From Panonychus citri (Eukaryota > Arthropoda > Arachnida > Trombidiformes > Tetranychidae), in contig NW_026515546.1 in NCBI RefSeq assembly GCF_014898815.1, positions 4,659,001 to 4,723,000 on the forward strand: a stretch of DNA of 64,000 bases, given 5' to 3'. A program made the translations under genes and the position numbers. This document shows positions 1 to 8,800 of this stretch, one piece after another. The first letter of the stretch is position 1; each line of letters begins with the position of its first letter. Below the pieces are notes generated by a model that saw only the letters and a program-made list of their open reading frames with translations, ran no database searches and was not told the DNA's origin.

Positions 1-314
1 TAATTATTATTTTGATCTTCATCACTTCCTCATCATCGTCTAATATAATTATTGTGTTTCATTGAAATCACATTGAGATTATTTATAATATTCAATACGA
101 AATAAATCAAATTGCATTTTTGTTTCGATTTCAACTGTAAAGTTTTGTCGCTAATCTAAATTTTGATACAATCACATTTTTATCAGCACATTTATCTTAC
201 CTCTTTAATTGAATTTATACAATTTGACACTAAAATCTATTATAGAATTTACATTAATTACTAATTGTAATTCCAATTTGTTGATTATTTATTTTGCTGA
301 GATTTTCGATCACC
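1..314. other. 3' flank of SDHAF2
   Basis: AT-rich sequence without a supported gene. On the minus strand it lies directly downstream of the SDHAF2 stop codon and contains AATAAA read on the minus strand (plus 288-293), a reasonable poly(A) signal about 20 bases after the stop. The open frame at 254-454 (-) is a shadow of SDHAF2 in another frame. Confidence 0.6.
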
Positions 315-809
315 TTAATAAAGGGTTGGCTGTCGAGTCCTGTTTTCCTTGTGATGGTTTTTAGCATGTTCCTTGAGTAGATCCATAATCGGATTACTAA
401 ATTCTGATGGTGTTTCCTTTTTACCGACAACCCAATAGAAAAGATCCCAATCATTTGATGGACTATTAATCAAACTATCATAAATGTCCAATTGTTTACC
501 ATCAAATGTATCCAAATAACGATGAGCAAATGTACTCAGAAGTAAATCATTTTCCAACATTCCACGTTTTCGACTTTGATACAATAAACGGGCTCTTTTA
601 ACATCAATACTTTCATTAAAACGTTGGTACAATGGTATCGGAGGTTCAGTACCATTATCTAAATCAATACAATCAAATTTACCATTGACATTGTCAGTCT
701 TTTGATTATTATCACTGGTTGAAAATCTGGTTACACTAAATTGAGATGATTGTTGGACCAACCGACAAACATTAAAGTTGTTACCAATTCTGGACACTAA
801 ACCAAACAT
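315..809 (-). CDS. SDHAF2: Succinate dehydrogenase assembly factor 2, mitochondrial
   Basis: SDHAF2 (yeast Sdh5) is a small mitochondrial matrix protein that promotes covalent FAD attachment to the succinate dehydrogenase flavoprotein subunit. The family signature is plain: RARLLYQSRKRGMLENDLLL, then FAHRYLD, then NDWDLFYWVVGKKETP. The frame stays open upstream to 899 but has no ATG there. I chose the ATG at 809 because it gives 164 aa, the usual length (human 166). It also starts a plausible presequence, MFGLVSRIGNNFNVCRLV, basic with Ser/Phe-rich continuation and no acidic residue for about 30 residues. The gene is intronless here. It is divergent from the TFIIE-beta gene, with 337 bases between the two start codons. 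Confidence 0.9.
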   Translation of the reverse strand: MFGLVSRIGNNFNVCRLVQQSSQFSVTRFSTSDNNQKTDNVNGKFDCIDLDNGTEPPIPLYQRFNESIDVKRARLLYQSRKRGMLENDLLLSTFAHRYLDTFDGKQLDIYDSLINSPSNDWDLFYWVVGKKETPSEFSNPIMDLLKEHAKNHHKENRTRQPTLY

Positions 810-1146
810 TTCAATCAAATCTAAATAAACTTGTGAACCAAAAAAATCCAAACAAATTAAATAAAACCAATTAATTAATTTCTGCGTAATTGTAAACAAT
901 CAAAATCTTTCATTTGAATGGAAAAAAATTTCCAAAAACCATTTAGTACAATAAACGAACTCTAGATGGCGAAACAATCGAATTAGAATTTGTGTTTACA
1001 AAAAAAAATTTGTTTTCTATTCTCTCGATTGATCATTTAATTGAGGTTGGAATTTTTTTCTTCCATAATCTTGTTAATTATTTTCGCCTTTCCGATTAAA
1101 TTAATTTATTTTTTTTCTGTGAATTGACTTTGTGCTTATTGAGAGT
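810..1146. promoter_or_regulatory. Shared divergent promoter interval, SDHAF2 / TFIIE-beta
   Basis: The interval between two divergent start codons is only 337 bp and holds T- and A-runs but no convincing TATA box for either side. It must contain both 5' UTRs and both promoters, as is common for compact housekeeping pairs. No specific factor site is claimed. Confidence 0.5.
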
Positions 1147-1995
1147 ATGGATCCTGCTCTGTTGAAAGCTCGAGAAGCTTTTAAAAAGAAAGCGTTTGCC
1201 ACACCAGTGATCGAAGCTAAAAGGCCTGTGACTTCAAATCAAGAGAGTGGAAAAGAATCAAATAAAAAGCCTCGTAAATCGGCTCCAGCTCCGGTTGCCG
1301 AGAAAACCTTTGACTTCAAGAAATACAAGCCATCTTCTAATGCTAATTTTGCCTGTTTGGCTAAGATTGTCAAGTATATGAAACAACGATACCTTGATGG
1401 TGACAATGAACCTCTTACATTGGAGGATATGTTAGATGAAACAAATCAATTGGATTTGGCACCAAGACAGAGACAATGGCTCGCAACTGAAGCTCTCAAA
1501 AATAACCCTAAAGTGGATATAACTGAAGATGGACAGAAATATTTCTACAAGCCAACATTTCCATTGAAAGATAAAAAATCTCTACTCCGGTTATTAGATA
1601 AATATGATCAAAGAGGACAAGGAGGTATTCCATTGGAGGATATTCAAGAATCTCTTCCAAATGCTGATAGGTGTATTAAAGCTCTTGGAGAGGCGATCAT
1701 TATGTTAACAAGGCCAACGGATAAGAAGAAAATTCTCTACTATAATGATAGATCGATCCAGTTTAAGGTTGATGATGAGTTTCAGAAATTTTGGAGAACC
1801 GCTGCCGTTGATGGTTTAGATGATGCAAAGATCGAAGAGTATTTAGAAAAACATGGAATCACCTCAATGAAAGATGTCGGTGGTAAAAACTCAACTCCAA
1901 TGCAGAAAAGGAAAAAACCAACATCCAAGAAACCAAGGAACTTTAAGAAACACAATGAACACATGGGAGATATACTTCAAGATTATAATGGTTAA
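1147..1995 (+). CDS. GTF2E2: General transcription factor IIE subunit 2 (TFIIE-beta)
   Basis: TFIIE-beta pairs with TFIIE-alpha, recruits TFIIH to the RNA polymerase II preinitiation complex and helps open the promoter. The 282-aa product matches the family length (human 291). It has a basic, low-complexity N-terminus starting MDPALLKAREAFKKKAF. A first winged-helix core follows at about residues 57-125 (NFACLAKIVKYMKQRYLDGD, then QRQWLATEALKNNPKV), and a second winged helix at about 130-215 (FPLKDKKSLLRLLDKY). The tail is Lys-rich. The ATG at 1147 was preferred because the frame extends only five codons further, to a GTG. No intron is visible. Confidence 0.93.
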   Translation: MDPALLKAREAFKKKAFATPVIEAKRPVTSNQESGKESNKKPRKSAPAPVAEKTFDFKKYKPSSNANFACLAKIVKYMKQRYLDGDNEPLTLEDMLDETNQLDLAPRQRQWLATEALKNNPKVDITEDGQKYFYKPTFPLKDKKSLLRLLDKYDQRGQGGIPLEDIQESLPNADRCIKALGEAIIMLTRPTDKKKILYYNDRSIQFKVDDEFQKFWRTAAVDGLDDAKIEEYLEKHGITSMKDVGGKNSTPMQKRKKPTSKKPRNFKKHNEHMGDILQDYNG

Positions 1996-2465
1996 ATTGT
2001 CATCAACAAAGAAAAGGTAGAATTAGAAATGATCAAGTTCATCGTGATGAAGGAAACGATAAAATTTTCATCTTCACCCTAATTGTTATTTCATCATCAT
2101 GATGAACAAGATGAAATTACAATCATATTGTGTACATATAAACAGCAAAAAACCTCATTAAATTTATTTCTTTTCAATTGTTTTAAATGGCCTATTGAAA
2201 TATTTGCATTGTCCATTAATTTTCGATACAATTTAAACTAATTGTAATTCAATTAAATGACTCGAAGTTGAGTTCTAATGAGTTTGGGATTCGAATCCCA
2301 TTCGAATATCAATCGGATCCGATCATATGTTTTCTTTTGAAAAATTGTTCATTTTTTTTTTGGTTCAATTGATTATCTTTGTTTCTAATTGATTGAGTTT
2401 TTTGTTTGGCTGATTTATTTTTGTTGGTGTTGAAAATTTTGTTCTTTCTCTGCCTGTGATCCAAG
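1996..2465. other. Intergenic, TFIIE-beta 3' end to SF3A2 5' end
   Basis: Contains the 3' UTR of the TFIIE-beta gene (ATTAAA near 2157 is a candidate poly(A) signal) and the SF3A2 promoter and 5' UTR. The palindrome near 2285 (GGGATTCGAATCCC) resembles a tRNA T-arm but no tRNA body surrounds it. Confidence 0.5.
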
Positions 2466-3566
2466 ATGGATTTCCAACATCGAGCCGGTGGTAAAACTGG
2501 CAGCGGAGGAGTTGCAAGTTGGTCTGAAACCAATAGGGAAAGGAGAGAGAGATTAAGACAACTCGCCTTGGAATCAATTGATTTACAGAAAGATCCTTAT
2601 TTTATGAAGAATCATTTAGGTTCTTATGAGTGTAAATTGTGTTTAACTCTTCACAATAATGAAGGTTCTTATCTGGCCCATACTCAGGGTAAAAAACATC
2701 AAACCAATTTGGCTCGAAGGCAAGCAAAAGATTCAAAAGATTCACCGGCTTTACCTGCTCCAGCTAAACCACGAACAGAGATCAAGAAATTTGTTAAAAT
2801 TGGAAGACCAGGTTATCGGGTTACCAAACAATTAGATCCGGAATCAGGTCAACAATCACTGTTATTCCAGGTAAAGTTAAACAAATTCTCTGAAACCAAT
2901 TGCTTTCCTATTCTCTAATTGTCTGTCTAATTGTTTGTTTTTCTTTAGGTTGATTATCCTGAGATAACCGATGGAGTTTTACCTCGTCACCGTTTCATGT
3001 CCGCTTATGAACAAAAGATCGAACCTCCCGATAGACGATGGCAATATGTTCTATTCGCTGCTGAACCTTACGAGACGATTGGATTTAAAGTTCCAAGTCG
3101 AGAGGTTGATAAAAGTGAAGATAAATTCTGGACCTTTTGGAATAAAGATTCGAAACAATTTTTCCTTCAAGTTGCTTTTAAAGTAGAACAAACTAATCCG
3201 ATTCTCGCTTCCGTTCTTGGAGCGGCTAAATCGAAAGATCATCTTATTCCATCTAAATTAACTGGACCCAAAGAAATTCACAACAATAAAAGTAATCACA
3301 ATTCATCTCAAGGTAAAAATGGTAACACCAAAGGTTCACATTCAGATTCAGAGGAAAACAATTCAAATGTTGTCAATGAAAACAACAGAATATCACCAAT
3401 TTCAACCTCTGAACCAACCACAGCTTCGACATCATCACCACCCCCAACACAAAATCTCATTGAAAGTAATGGAAACGATTCTGATGACAATTCTGGTGTT
3501 ACAAATAATGGTGATGTTAACGATGACAATTCACAAGATGATGAAACCAACATGTCAACCGATTGA
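2466..3566 (+). CDS. SF3A2: Splicing factor 3A subunit 2 (SF3a66)
   Basis: Component of the SF3a complex of U2 snRNP, needed for branch-point recognition and prespliceosome assembly. Two exons: 2466-2870 and 2949-3566, with a 78-bp intron (CAG|GTAAAG ... TTTAG|GTT). They join in phase 0 to 340 aa. Residues 1-50 are the conserved N-terminus (MDFQHRAGGKTGSGGVASWS). A matrin-type C2H2 finger has C56, C59, H72 and H78. The second exon opens VDYPEITDGVLPRHRFMSAY and continues with the conserved core to FWTFWNKDSKQFFLQVAFK. The C-terminus differs from vertebrates: instead of long proline-rich repeats it ends in a Ser/Asn/Asp-rich tail of about 100 residues. Confidence 0.95.
2871..2948 (+). other. 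SF3A2 intron
   Basis: 78 bp with consensus GTAAAG donor and TTCTTTAG acceptor; joins codon Q135 to V136 in phase 0. Reading through the donor would add about 15 unrelated residues and a stop. Confidence 0.9.
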
Positions 3567-3889
3567 TAGACAATTGCCTTTGGCTCATTAAAACTTGAAT
3601 TTCTCATCAAATTGTCAAGTTTATTATTATTTTATTTTAGATCAAAATTTTTTCACTCGATGGAAAAACGTTTCAATCATGAGAGAAATATTTAAATTGT
3701 GATCGTGATCGTGATTCCTTATGAAACAAAAAAACAATTACCTTGCATTGACATTTGTCACATGTTAATCACTTTCTGGAAAATTTTGATCTAACATTTG
3801 AAAAGTTTTGTATTATATTTATAAACATTTGATTGTCTATCGAAAAGTATATGAAAGATTTTTAATTAATTGTGAGATGCGAAAATTTA
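3567..3889. other. Convergent 3' ends, SF3A2 and secreted-protein gene
   Basis: About 320 bp between converging stop codons. Contains ATTAAA shortly after the SF3A2 stop. Nothing else is supported. Confidence 0.5.
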
Positions 3890-4942
3890 TTAGAAAGTTG
3901 GTTCCGGTGGTTCATTTGGCTCGAAAAAGTCTCCACCATAACCTCCAAGTGTGGGTTGACTTGCGTAACTTGACCCATGGAAACTGCTCTTACTCTCTTT
4001 GGACATTTCATCTCCGCTCGATTCGGGTCCATCTTTTTTACTCTTAACGCTCATCTTGACCTCGGTCACTTGCATGTAATTATTTGCATCTTTAGGATCT
4101 CGGTAAACAAGAGTAGTTTTGGTTCCCCAAGGTTTACCTTTCTCATTTTTCCTTCCCATTAATACTTGAACCATTTTCACCTTTGGATCTTCCTCTCCGC
4201 CATTTTCACCATCTTTATCCTTGTATTCAGATGATCGTTCCAATTTTTTTGGACTATTACTCGATTTAAAATCAAGATCACTACCGTCAAGAGATTCATC
4301 ATCCATATCACCATCGTCAATATCACTTTCACTGAAACCCATTTTCATGAAAGAGGGAACCGATGGTGGAGCATAACTGAAATACGAAGCGGCAGCGGCA
4401 ACTTCACCAAGAGCGGGCTGAAAATTGGCTACAATTGGATTCTCACTGGTTCCAGTTGATTCCACTTTAAATGCTTCCTCAAATTGTTTAATACTTGCTG
4501 ATGGATCAGTTGAATTATCATTTAATCCTCCGGTTGATGGATAAGAGAAAAATCTTGGTAAAGTTTGACGGGCAACCTCATGATCGGCAAAATTATCCGA
4601 ACCATTAGTGGTCAAAATGGTCTCTTGTTTATCATCACTCATTGGAGATAAAATATCAGCCGATTGTGGATCTTGATGGAAGGTTGAATAAGAATATTCA
4701 AATACTTGACCCTTGGCGAATCCTTCTCCTTGTGGTTTACCATTTTCATCGACATTTTCCTTGTTTGTCTTTTTTTCGCCTCCATGATTATCTCCATTTA
4801 TCGGTCTGAATGAATTTGTATTTTGATTTGTAGATGATGATGATGATGATTGTTGTTCCAATTGTTTACTTGGTTTATGAGTTGGTGAGGCCACATTGTA
4901 AGATAGAAGTGAGATGATTAATAGAAGAAGAATACAATTTAT
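3890..4942 (-). CDS. Acidic secreted protein, family not recognised (3' exon)
   Basis: Exon of 1053 nt encoding about 350 residues. The minus-strand acceptor is CTTACAG|ATAAATTGT, so the exon begins INCILLLLIISLLSYNVAS, a textbook signal-peptide core with a likely cleavage after VAS. The mature part is hydrophilic and low in cysteine. It has a Ser/Gln stretch, an Asp/Glu-rich segment (SESDIDDGDMDDESLDGSD), then a better-ordered block with VQVLMGRKNEKGKPW and VYRDPKDANNYMQVTEVKM, then a Ser/Gly/Pro tail. The frame upstream of the acceptor is open to 4999 but contains no ATG, so the start codon must be in an upstream exon, probably a short one within about 5.0-5.5 kb that I could not place. I do not recognise the family; a secreted or matrix role is inference from the signal peptide and composition only. 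Confidence 0.6.
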   Translation of the reverse strand: MNCILLLLIISLLSYNVASPTHKPSKQLEQQSSSSSSTNQNTNSFRPINGDNHGGEKKTNKENVDENGKPQGEGFAKGQVFEYSYSTFHQDPQSADILSPMSDDKQETILTTNGSDNFADHEVARQTLPRFFSYPSTGGLNDNSTDPSASIKQFEEAFKVESTGTSENPIVANFQPALGEVAAAASYFSYAPPSVPSFMKMGFSESDIDDGDMDDESLDGSDLDFKSSNSPKKLERSSEYKDKDGENGGEEDPKVKMVQVLMGRKNEKGKPWGTKTTLVYRDPKDANNYMQVTEVKMSVKSKKDGPESSGDEMSKESKSSFHGSSYASQPTLGGYGGDFFEPNEPPEPTF

Positions 4943-5511
4943 CTGTAAGTCGAAAAATATAGAAAAACAATTAATTCTATTTGAAATTATTTGTACCAAT
5001 TTGGATCATTAGATTTCTGTTAAGGGGAGAGAGTTAATTTTACCTCAAGTCGAGACACTATTTAACTATTTAGAATAGAATTACTTTTCTTTCTTATTGT
5101 TAACTCAATCGTGTTGATTGTATCTCTTTTCACATTTTAAATTAAATCAAAATAAAATGTACGTTAATTGTTAGACAATATAACATAATATTATTAGTGA
5201 ATTTGAAACACTTTTCTATTGAAGAAAAGGAGAGAGAAAGATATTAAAACAAAAGGACATTGATTGACTTACAAACTTCCTGTTCAATTGATTTACCAGT
5301 TTAAGTTTGTCAACCTTAAAACCATTAATGAAATTAATCACTAATTATAATTATGTTACCTCAATTTTAACAACCCGGTAATTGAAGATAAGATAATTTA
5401 ACAAAACCCAAACAATTCAGAATTTTGATTATAATTCAAATTAAACTGAAAAGTAAAGGTTGACAAACGAAAGTAAATTCACTGTTCAACGAAGCTTATG
5501 ATCTGTTAACA
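4943..5511. other. Upstream region of the secreted-protein gene
   Basis: AT-rich. Should hold the missing first coding exon and promoter of the minus-strand secreted-protein gene. Minus-strand donors that look usable include TTT|GTAAGTC (near 5273) and GAG|GTAAAA (near 5042), but neither has an in-frame ATG of the right phase upstream. Confidence 0.35.
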
Positions 5512-5757
5512 TTAAGATGTAATCACAATTAGTAAATTGTAGACGAATAAAATTAAATTGGTTCCAATTAAAGAGAAAATAATTAATAACAATTTTTGAG
5601 AAGAAAAGAAAACATTGAAAAAGAATAGAATTTTTTTCATTTTCGATCCACAGATGGAGCCACTGACCATTGGTTCTTCAGTTGGTTTGGTTTTTTCAAT
5701 TTCTTTTCTTAATTTGTTAAGATCATTTTCGTCTCTAATTATAACCTTCTGTATCAT
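5512..5757 (-). CDS. Possible small membrane protein, 81 aa (uncertain)
   Basis: ATG-initiated frame immediately upstream of SNRPF on the opposite strand; the two ATGs are 50 bp apart. The first 40 residues are charged (KVIIRDENDLNKLRKEIEK) and the second half is strongly hydrophobic with two possible membrane spans (LLLIIFSLIGTNLILFVYNL). I recognise no family. Composition resembles coding sequence in the first 40 codons, but the AT-rich second half could arise by chance, or the frame could be spliced after about residue 39. Transcription would require a very compact bidirectional promoter. Confidence 0.3.
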   Translation of the reverse strand: MIQKVIIRDENDLNKLRKEIEKTKPTEEPMVSGSICGSKMKKILFFFNVFFSSQKLLLIIFSLIGTNLILFVYNLLIVITS

Positions 5758-5806
5758 TAATTGTTTGTTCTGTTTAATCTAATTGTCTTTGTAAAGATCA
5801 ATCAAA

Positions 5807-6260
5807 ATGTCGGCTGGCTTAATGCCTTTGAATCCTAAACCATTTCTAAATGGTTTAACTGGAAAACCTGTTGTTGTCAAGCTAAAATGGGGCATGGAGT
5901 ACAAAGGATATCTTGTCAGTACCGATAATTACATGAATCTTCAGGTAAATTGTGATTAATTAAATGACTTTGCATCTTAATTTTGACAATTTAGATGTAC
6001 CTCTTAAACTGTTACCTTTGATTCAGGATGTTCTTTAATGATTGTCAGTGTAATTTTCCATAATTTTCTCTCAATTAATCTCTTTGTTTACATGCTTTTT
6101 TCTCTTCTCTCTTTTTTTCTATATGTAGCTGGCTAACACTGAAGAATATGTTGGTGGTAATTTCGTCGGTAATATTGGTGAAATTTTAGTTCGATGTAAC
6201 AATGTTTTATATATCAAGGGAGTTGAAGACGAAGAGGAAGATGGAGAGATGAGGGAATAG
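5807..6260 (+). CDS. SNRPF: Small nuclear ribonucleoprotein F (Sm F)
   Basis: Core Sm protein of the spliceosomal U1, U2, U4 and U5 snRNPs; forms the heptameric ring with E, G, D1, D2, D3 and B. Two exons: 5807-5944 and 6129-6260, with a 184-bp intron (CAG|GTAAAT ... TATGTAG|CTG). They join to 89 aa (human 86). Sm1 motif: LTGKPVVVKLKWGMEYKGYL. Sm2 motif: IGEILVRCNNVLYIKGVE. The acidic tail EDEEEDGEMRE is typical of Sm F. N-terminus MSAGLMPLNPKPFLNGLTGK fits the family start exactly. Confidence 0.96.
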
Positions 6261-6890
6261 CCTATTGCTCACTTCAAGTGCTAAAACAACAACAAGTAAA
6301 AGGAACCAAAGTGAAAACAAACAACATGAACCAATTTTTTTACGAACAAAATTTCCAATCTATCAAATTCTCAACTTAATGTGTACATCTCATCATATTG
6401 AGATATGTATTCATCCAACTTGTAATAAACCATTTTACAAGTTACACAGAATCATCTATCAACCTCTTACAACACTTTAAATCGGTCATTTGGTGACAAA
6501 AAAAAACGACCATTGAGAAATCAACTTGCTCCAGTTTCTTTCTGGTACAATATTCATCAGAATCAAGAAGGAAAAACTTTAGATGGAAACAATTGTGTAA
6601 TTGTTACAAAATGGAATTGTAATTTACTACTTAATCTAAAACAATTAAGTAATAATATCAAGAATATTGGTCAAGTCAGATTGACCATTGATCTTTTCAA
6701 TCACAATCAACATTGAAACTTAATTTTTCAAAGGTTGAATCGGTTATTGGAAATGATTAAGGAAATAAGTTTAACTTACTTTGTACATAATTTGAATGGT
6801 AAGAAAAAAATCCAATGGTTTAAATTGTTGAAAATTTCACAATGATTAACAGAATCAACACCGAAGATGAAAATAAATAAACAGTTAACT
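6261..6890 (+). other. Probable SNRPF 3' UTR
   Basis: Non-coding in all supported frames; short chance frames at 6265-6480 and 6513-6716 have no recognisable content and were not annotated. AATAAATAAA near 6871-6882 is a candidate polyadenylation signal. Confidence 0.4.
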
Positions 6891-8800
6891 GTTTGTTTTG
6901 AGTTTCAATCAACAACAATTGATTGAAATTGTTGAGAAATGAACGATCAAACCTCACAAACAACGAGTAAAAAGTAATTATAATTAACACTGATGATTAC
7001 GAACGAAAATGAACTAACGACGCCAATGATTAACTTCCGTAAATCTAATCAGCAATCAAGTGACAAAATCGACAAACCAATTGACAACAATTTAAAATTC
7101 ACTATTAGTAATTAGATTATCACCTCTTATTTCAATTTTTCACAATTAGTTTAACCTAAACTTACAATTATCATTAAGCTATTAAGCTAAAAATTATCGT
7201 TCGGTAAGAAAAAAAAAACGACAATCAGTTTAAATTGTTGATCAAACACAGAAAAATTAGCAAACTCAATCACTAATGACAATCAGTGAATTTAATGATT
7301 ACACTGTTAAGTTAATTTGTTTGAATATAAACACTTTAAATTGTCACAATCAGCAAAATGATTAAAATGGTAATTTAAACGACTCGAACATGATAAATTG
7401 TTTTAATTGTAGAAACTTTTAAAAAGGTTGGATTGTGATTTAATTTGATTGTTTGATACGCAGACTCTTTAGTTAAACATAAGACCGAAACAATTAACTT
7501 AATTGTTGTTGATCTTTTTTGCTTTGCTTGAGACAATTGATTGATTGCTGTTATTTGGATATACGAGAAAATTTTTTTCGCCATCTTGATTGTTTGATAC
7601 TTTTTTTAATCCAGTTAATTTAGTTGATTGTGTGAGTATGTTTTTATGATTAAGAAATTTGATTATCTTGTTAATCACTAAAGCAATAGTTAAATAATTA
7701 AGAGGTGGAAACAAATTTCATCACTCAATTAGTTGTAAACACTTAATCCAGTTTTAATTATTCTCAGGCCTGGAATTAGATTAACAAACAATTTAGTAAC
7801 AATTTGTTCCCAATTGTTTAAATTATTAACAATCAGTTCAATTGGTTCTCATTTTTGGTTAATTGTAACAATCAATCAATCAATTGATTACACAACAACA
7901 ACAATCAAAGTCTTTTTGTTAATTGTAAACTTATTTTCGTTTATTAAATTGTTCATCGCAATTAAATTACCAACATGGTTAATGTTTAATTTTATCAATT
8001 AAACAAATCATTTTGTGGTTAATTAATCAACCAATATTTTTAATTAGCTACAATATTGTAATACAATTAAAAAATTTTTTCACAATTTAAATTAATCATC
8101 TTGTTGGTAATCAGACTTGATATTCAGTAACATTATTGATCACAATTAAATTAACAATTGTAACAATTTTTTTGCCTCCAAATAAAATTAACTTATTAAT
8201 TGTGATTAATTGTTAATTGTTAAGTTTAAATGATTAATTATAAGAAACAGCAATTCAAACCATTGACCTCAATATACAAAGTTTCATATAAGTTTATCAA
8301 TATAATTAACCTTTTGATTAGTTGACAATTAACTAAACTTTGATTAAAAATTTTTCTCATTGATTATAATAATTAATATCGGTAGTTAACTAAATGAAAA
8401 ACAATTAATTGTTCAGTGTGAACAAAAAACAAGGGTTACAATGATTAAATCAATTTCTTACAACAATCAGTATAAGTTAATTATAACCTTAAATGAGAAA
8501 GGAAAATATTTTTAACAGAAAAAAATTTAATCACAATTAAGCAGAAAAAAACAATAACAATAATTGAGATAATTTTCTAATCAAATCAAGGTTACTAATT
8601 GTTGTTATCAAGTGACAATTAAGAGGAAAAAAGTTTATATCTCATTGATCTGGTAGTTTAAACTTTCACCTTGATTAATTATGATTTCAAGAGATAATTA
8701 CAATTTAAATTGTCATTGAACATCCCAAACAATTAGAGGACAATTGGATATTGTTTAATTTTGAATACAAGTTGAAACATTGAAACATTCAATTGGTGAT
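6891..8800. other. Gene-free AT-rich stretch, TAATTG/CAATTA-rich
   Basis: No supported gene. The sequence is dominated by short words such as AATTGT, ACAATTA and TTAATTG in both orientations, with very few TCATGA words, in contrast to what follows after about 8.8 kb. Confidence 0.5.

Noticed and set aside
2280..2312. tRNA T-arm-like palindrome GGGATTCGAATCCC
   Set aside because: No acceptor, D or anticodon stems can be drawn in the preceding 60 bases; it is a simple palindrome.
6265..6716. Two open frames after the SNRPF stop
   Set aside because: No recognisable sequence, no splice or phase relation to SNRPF; best read as 3' UTR.
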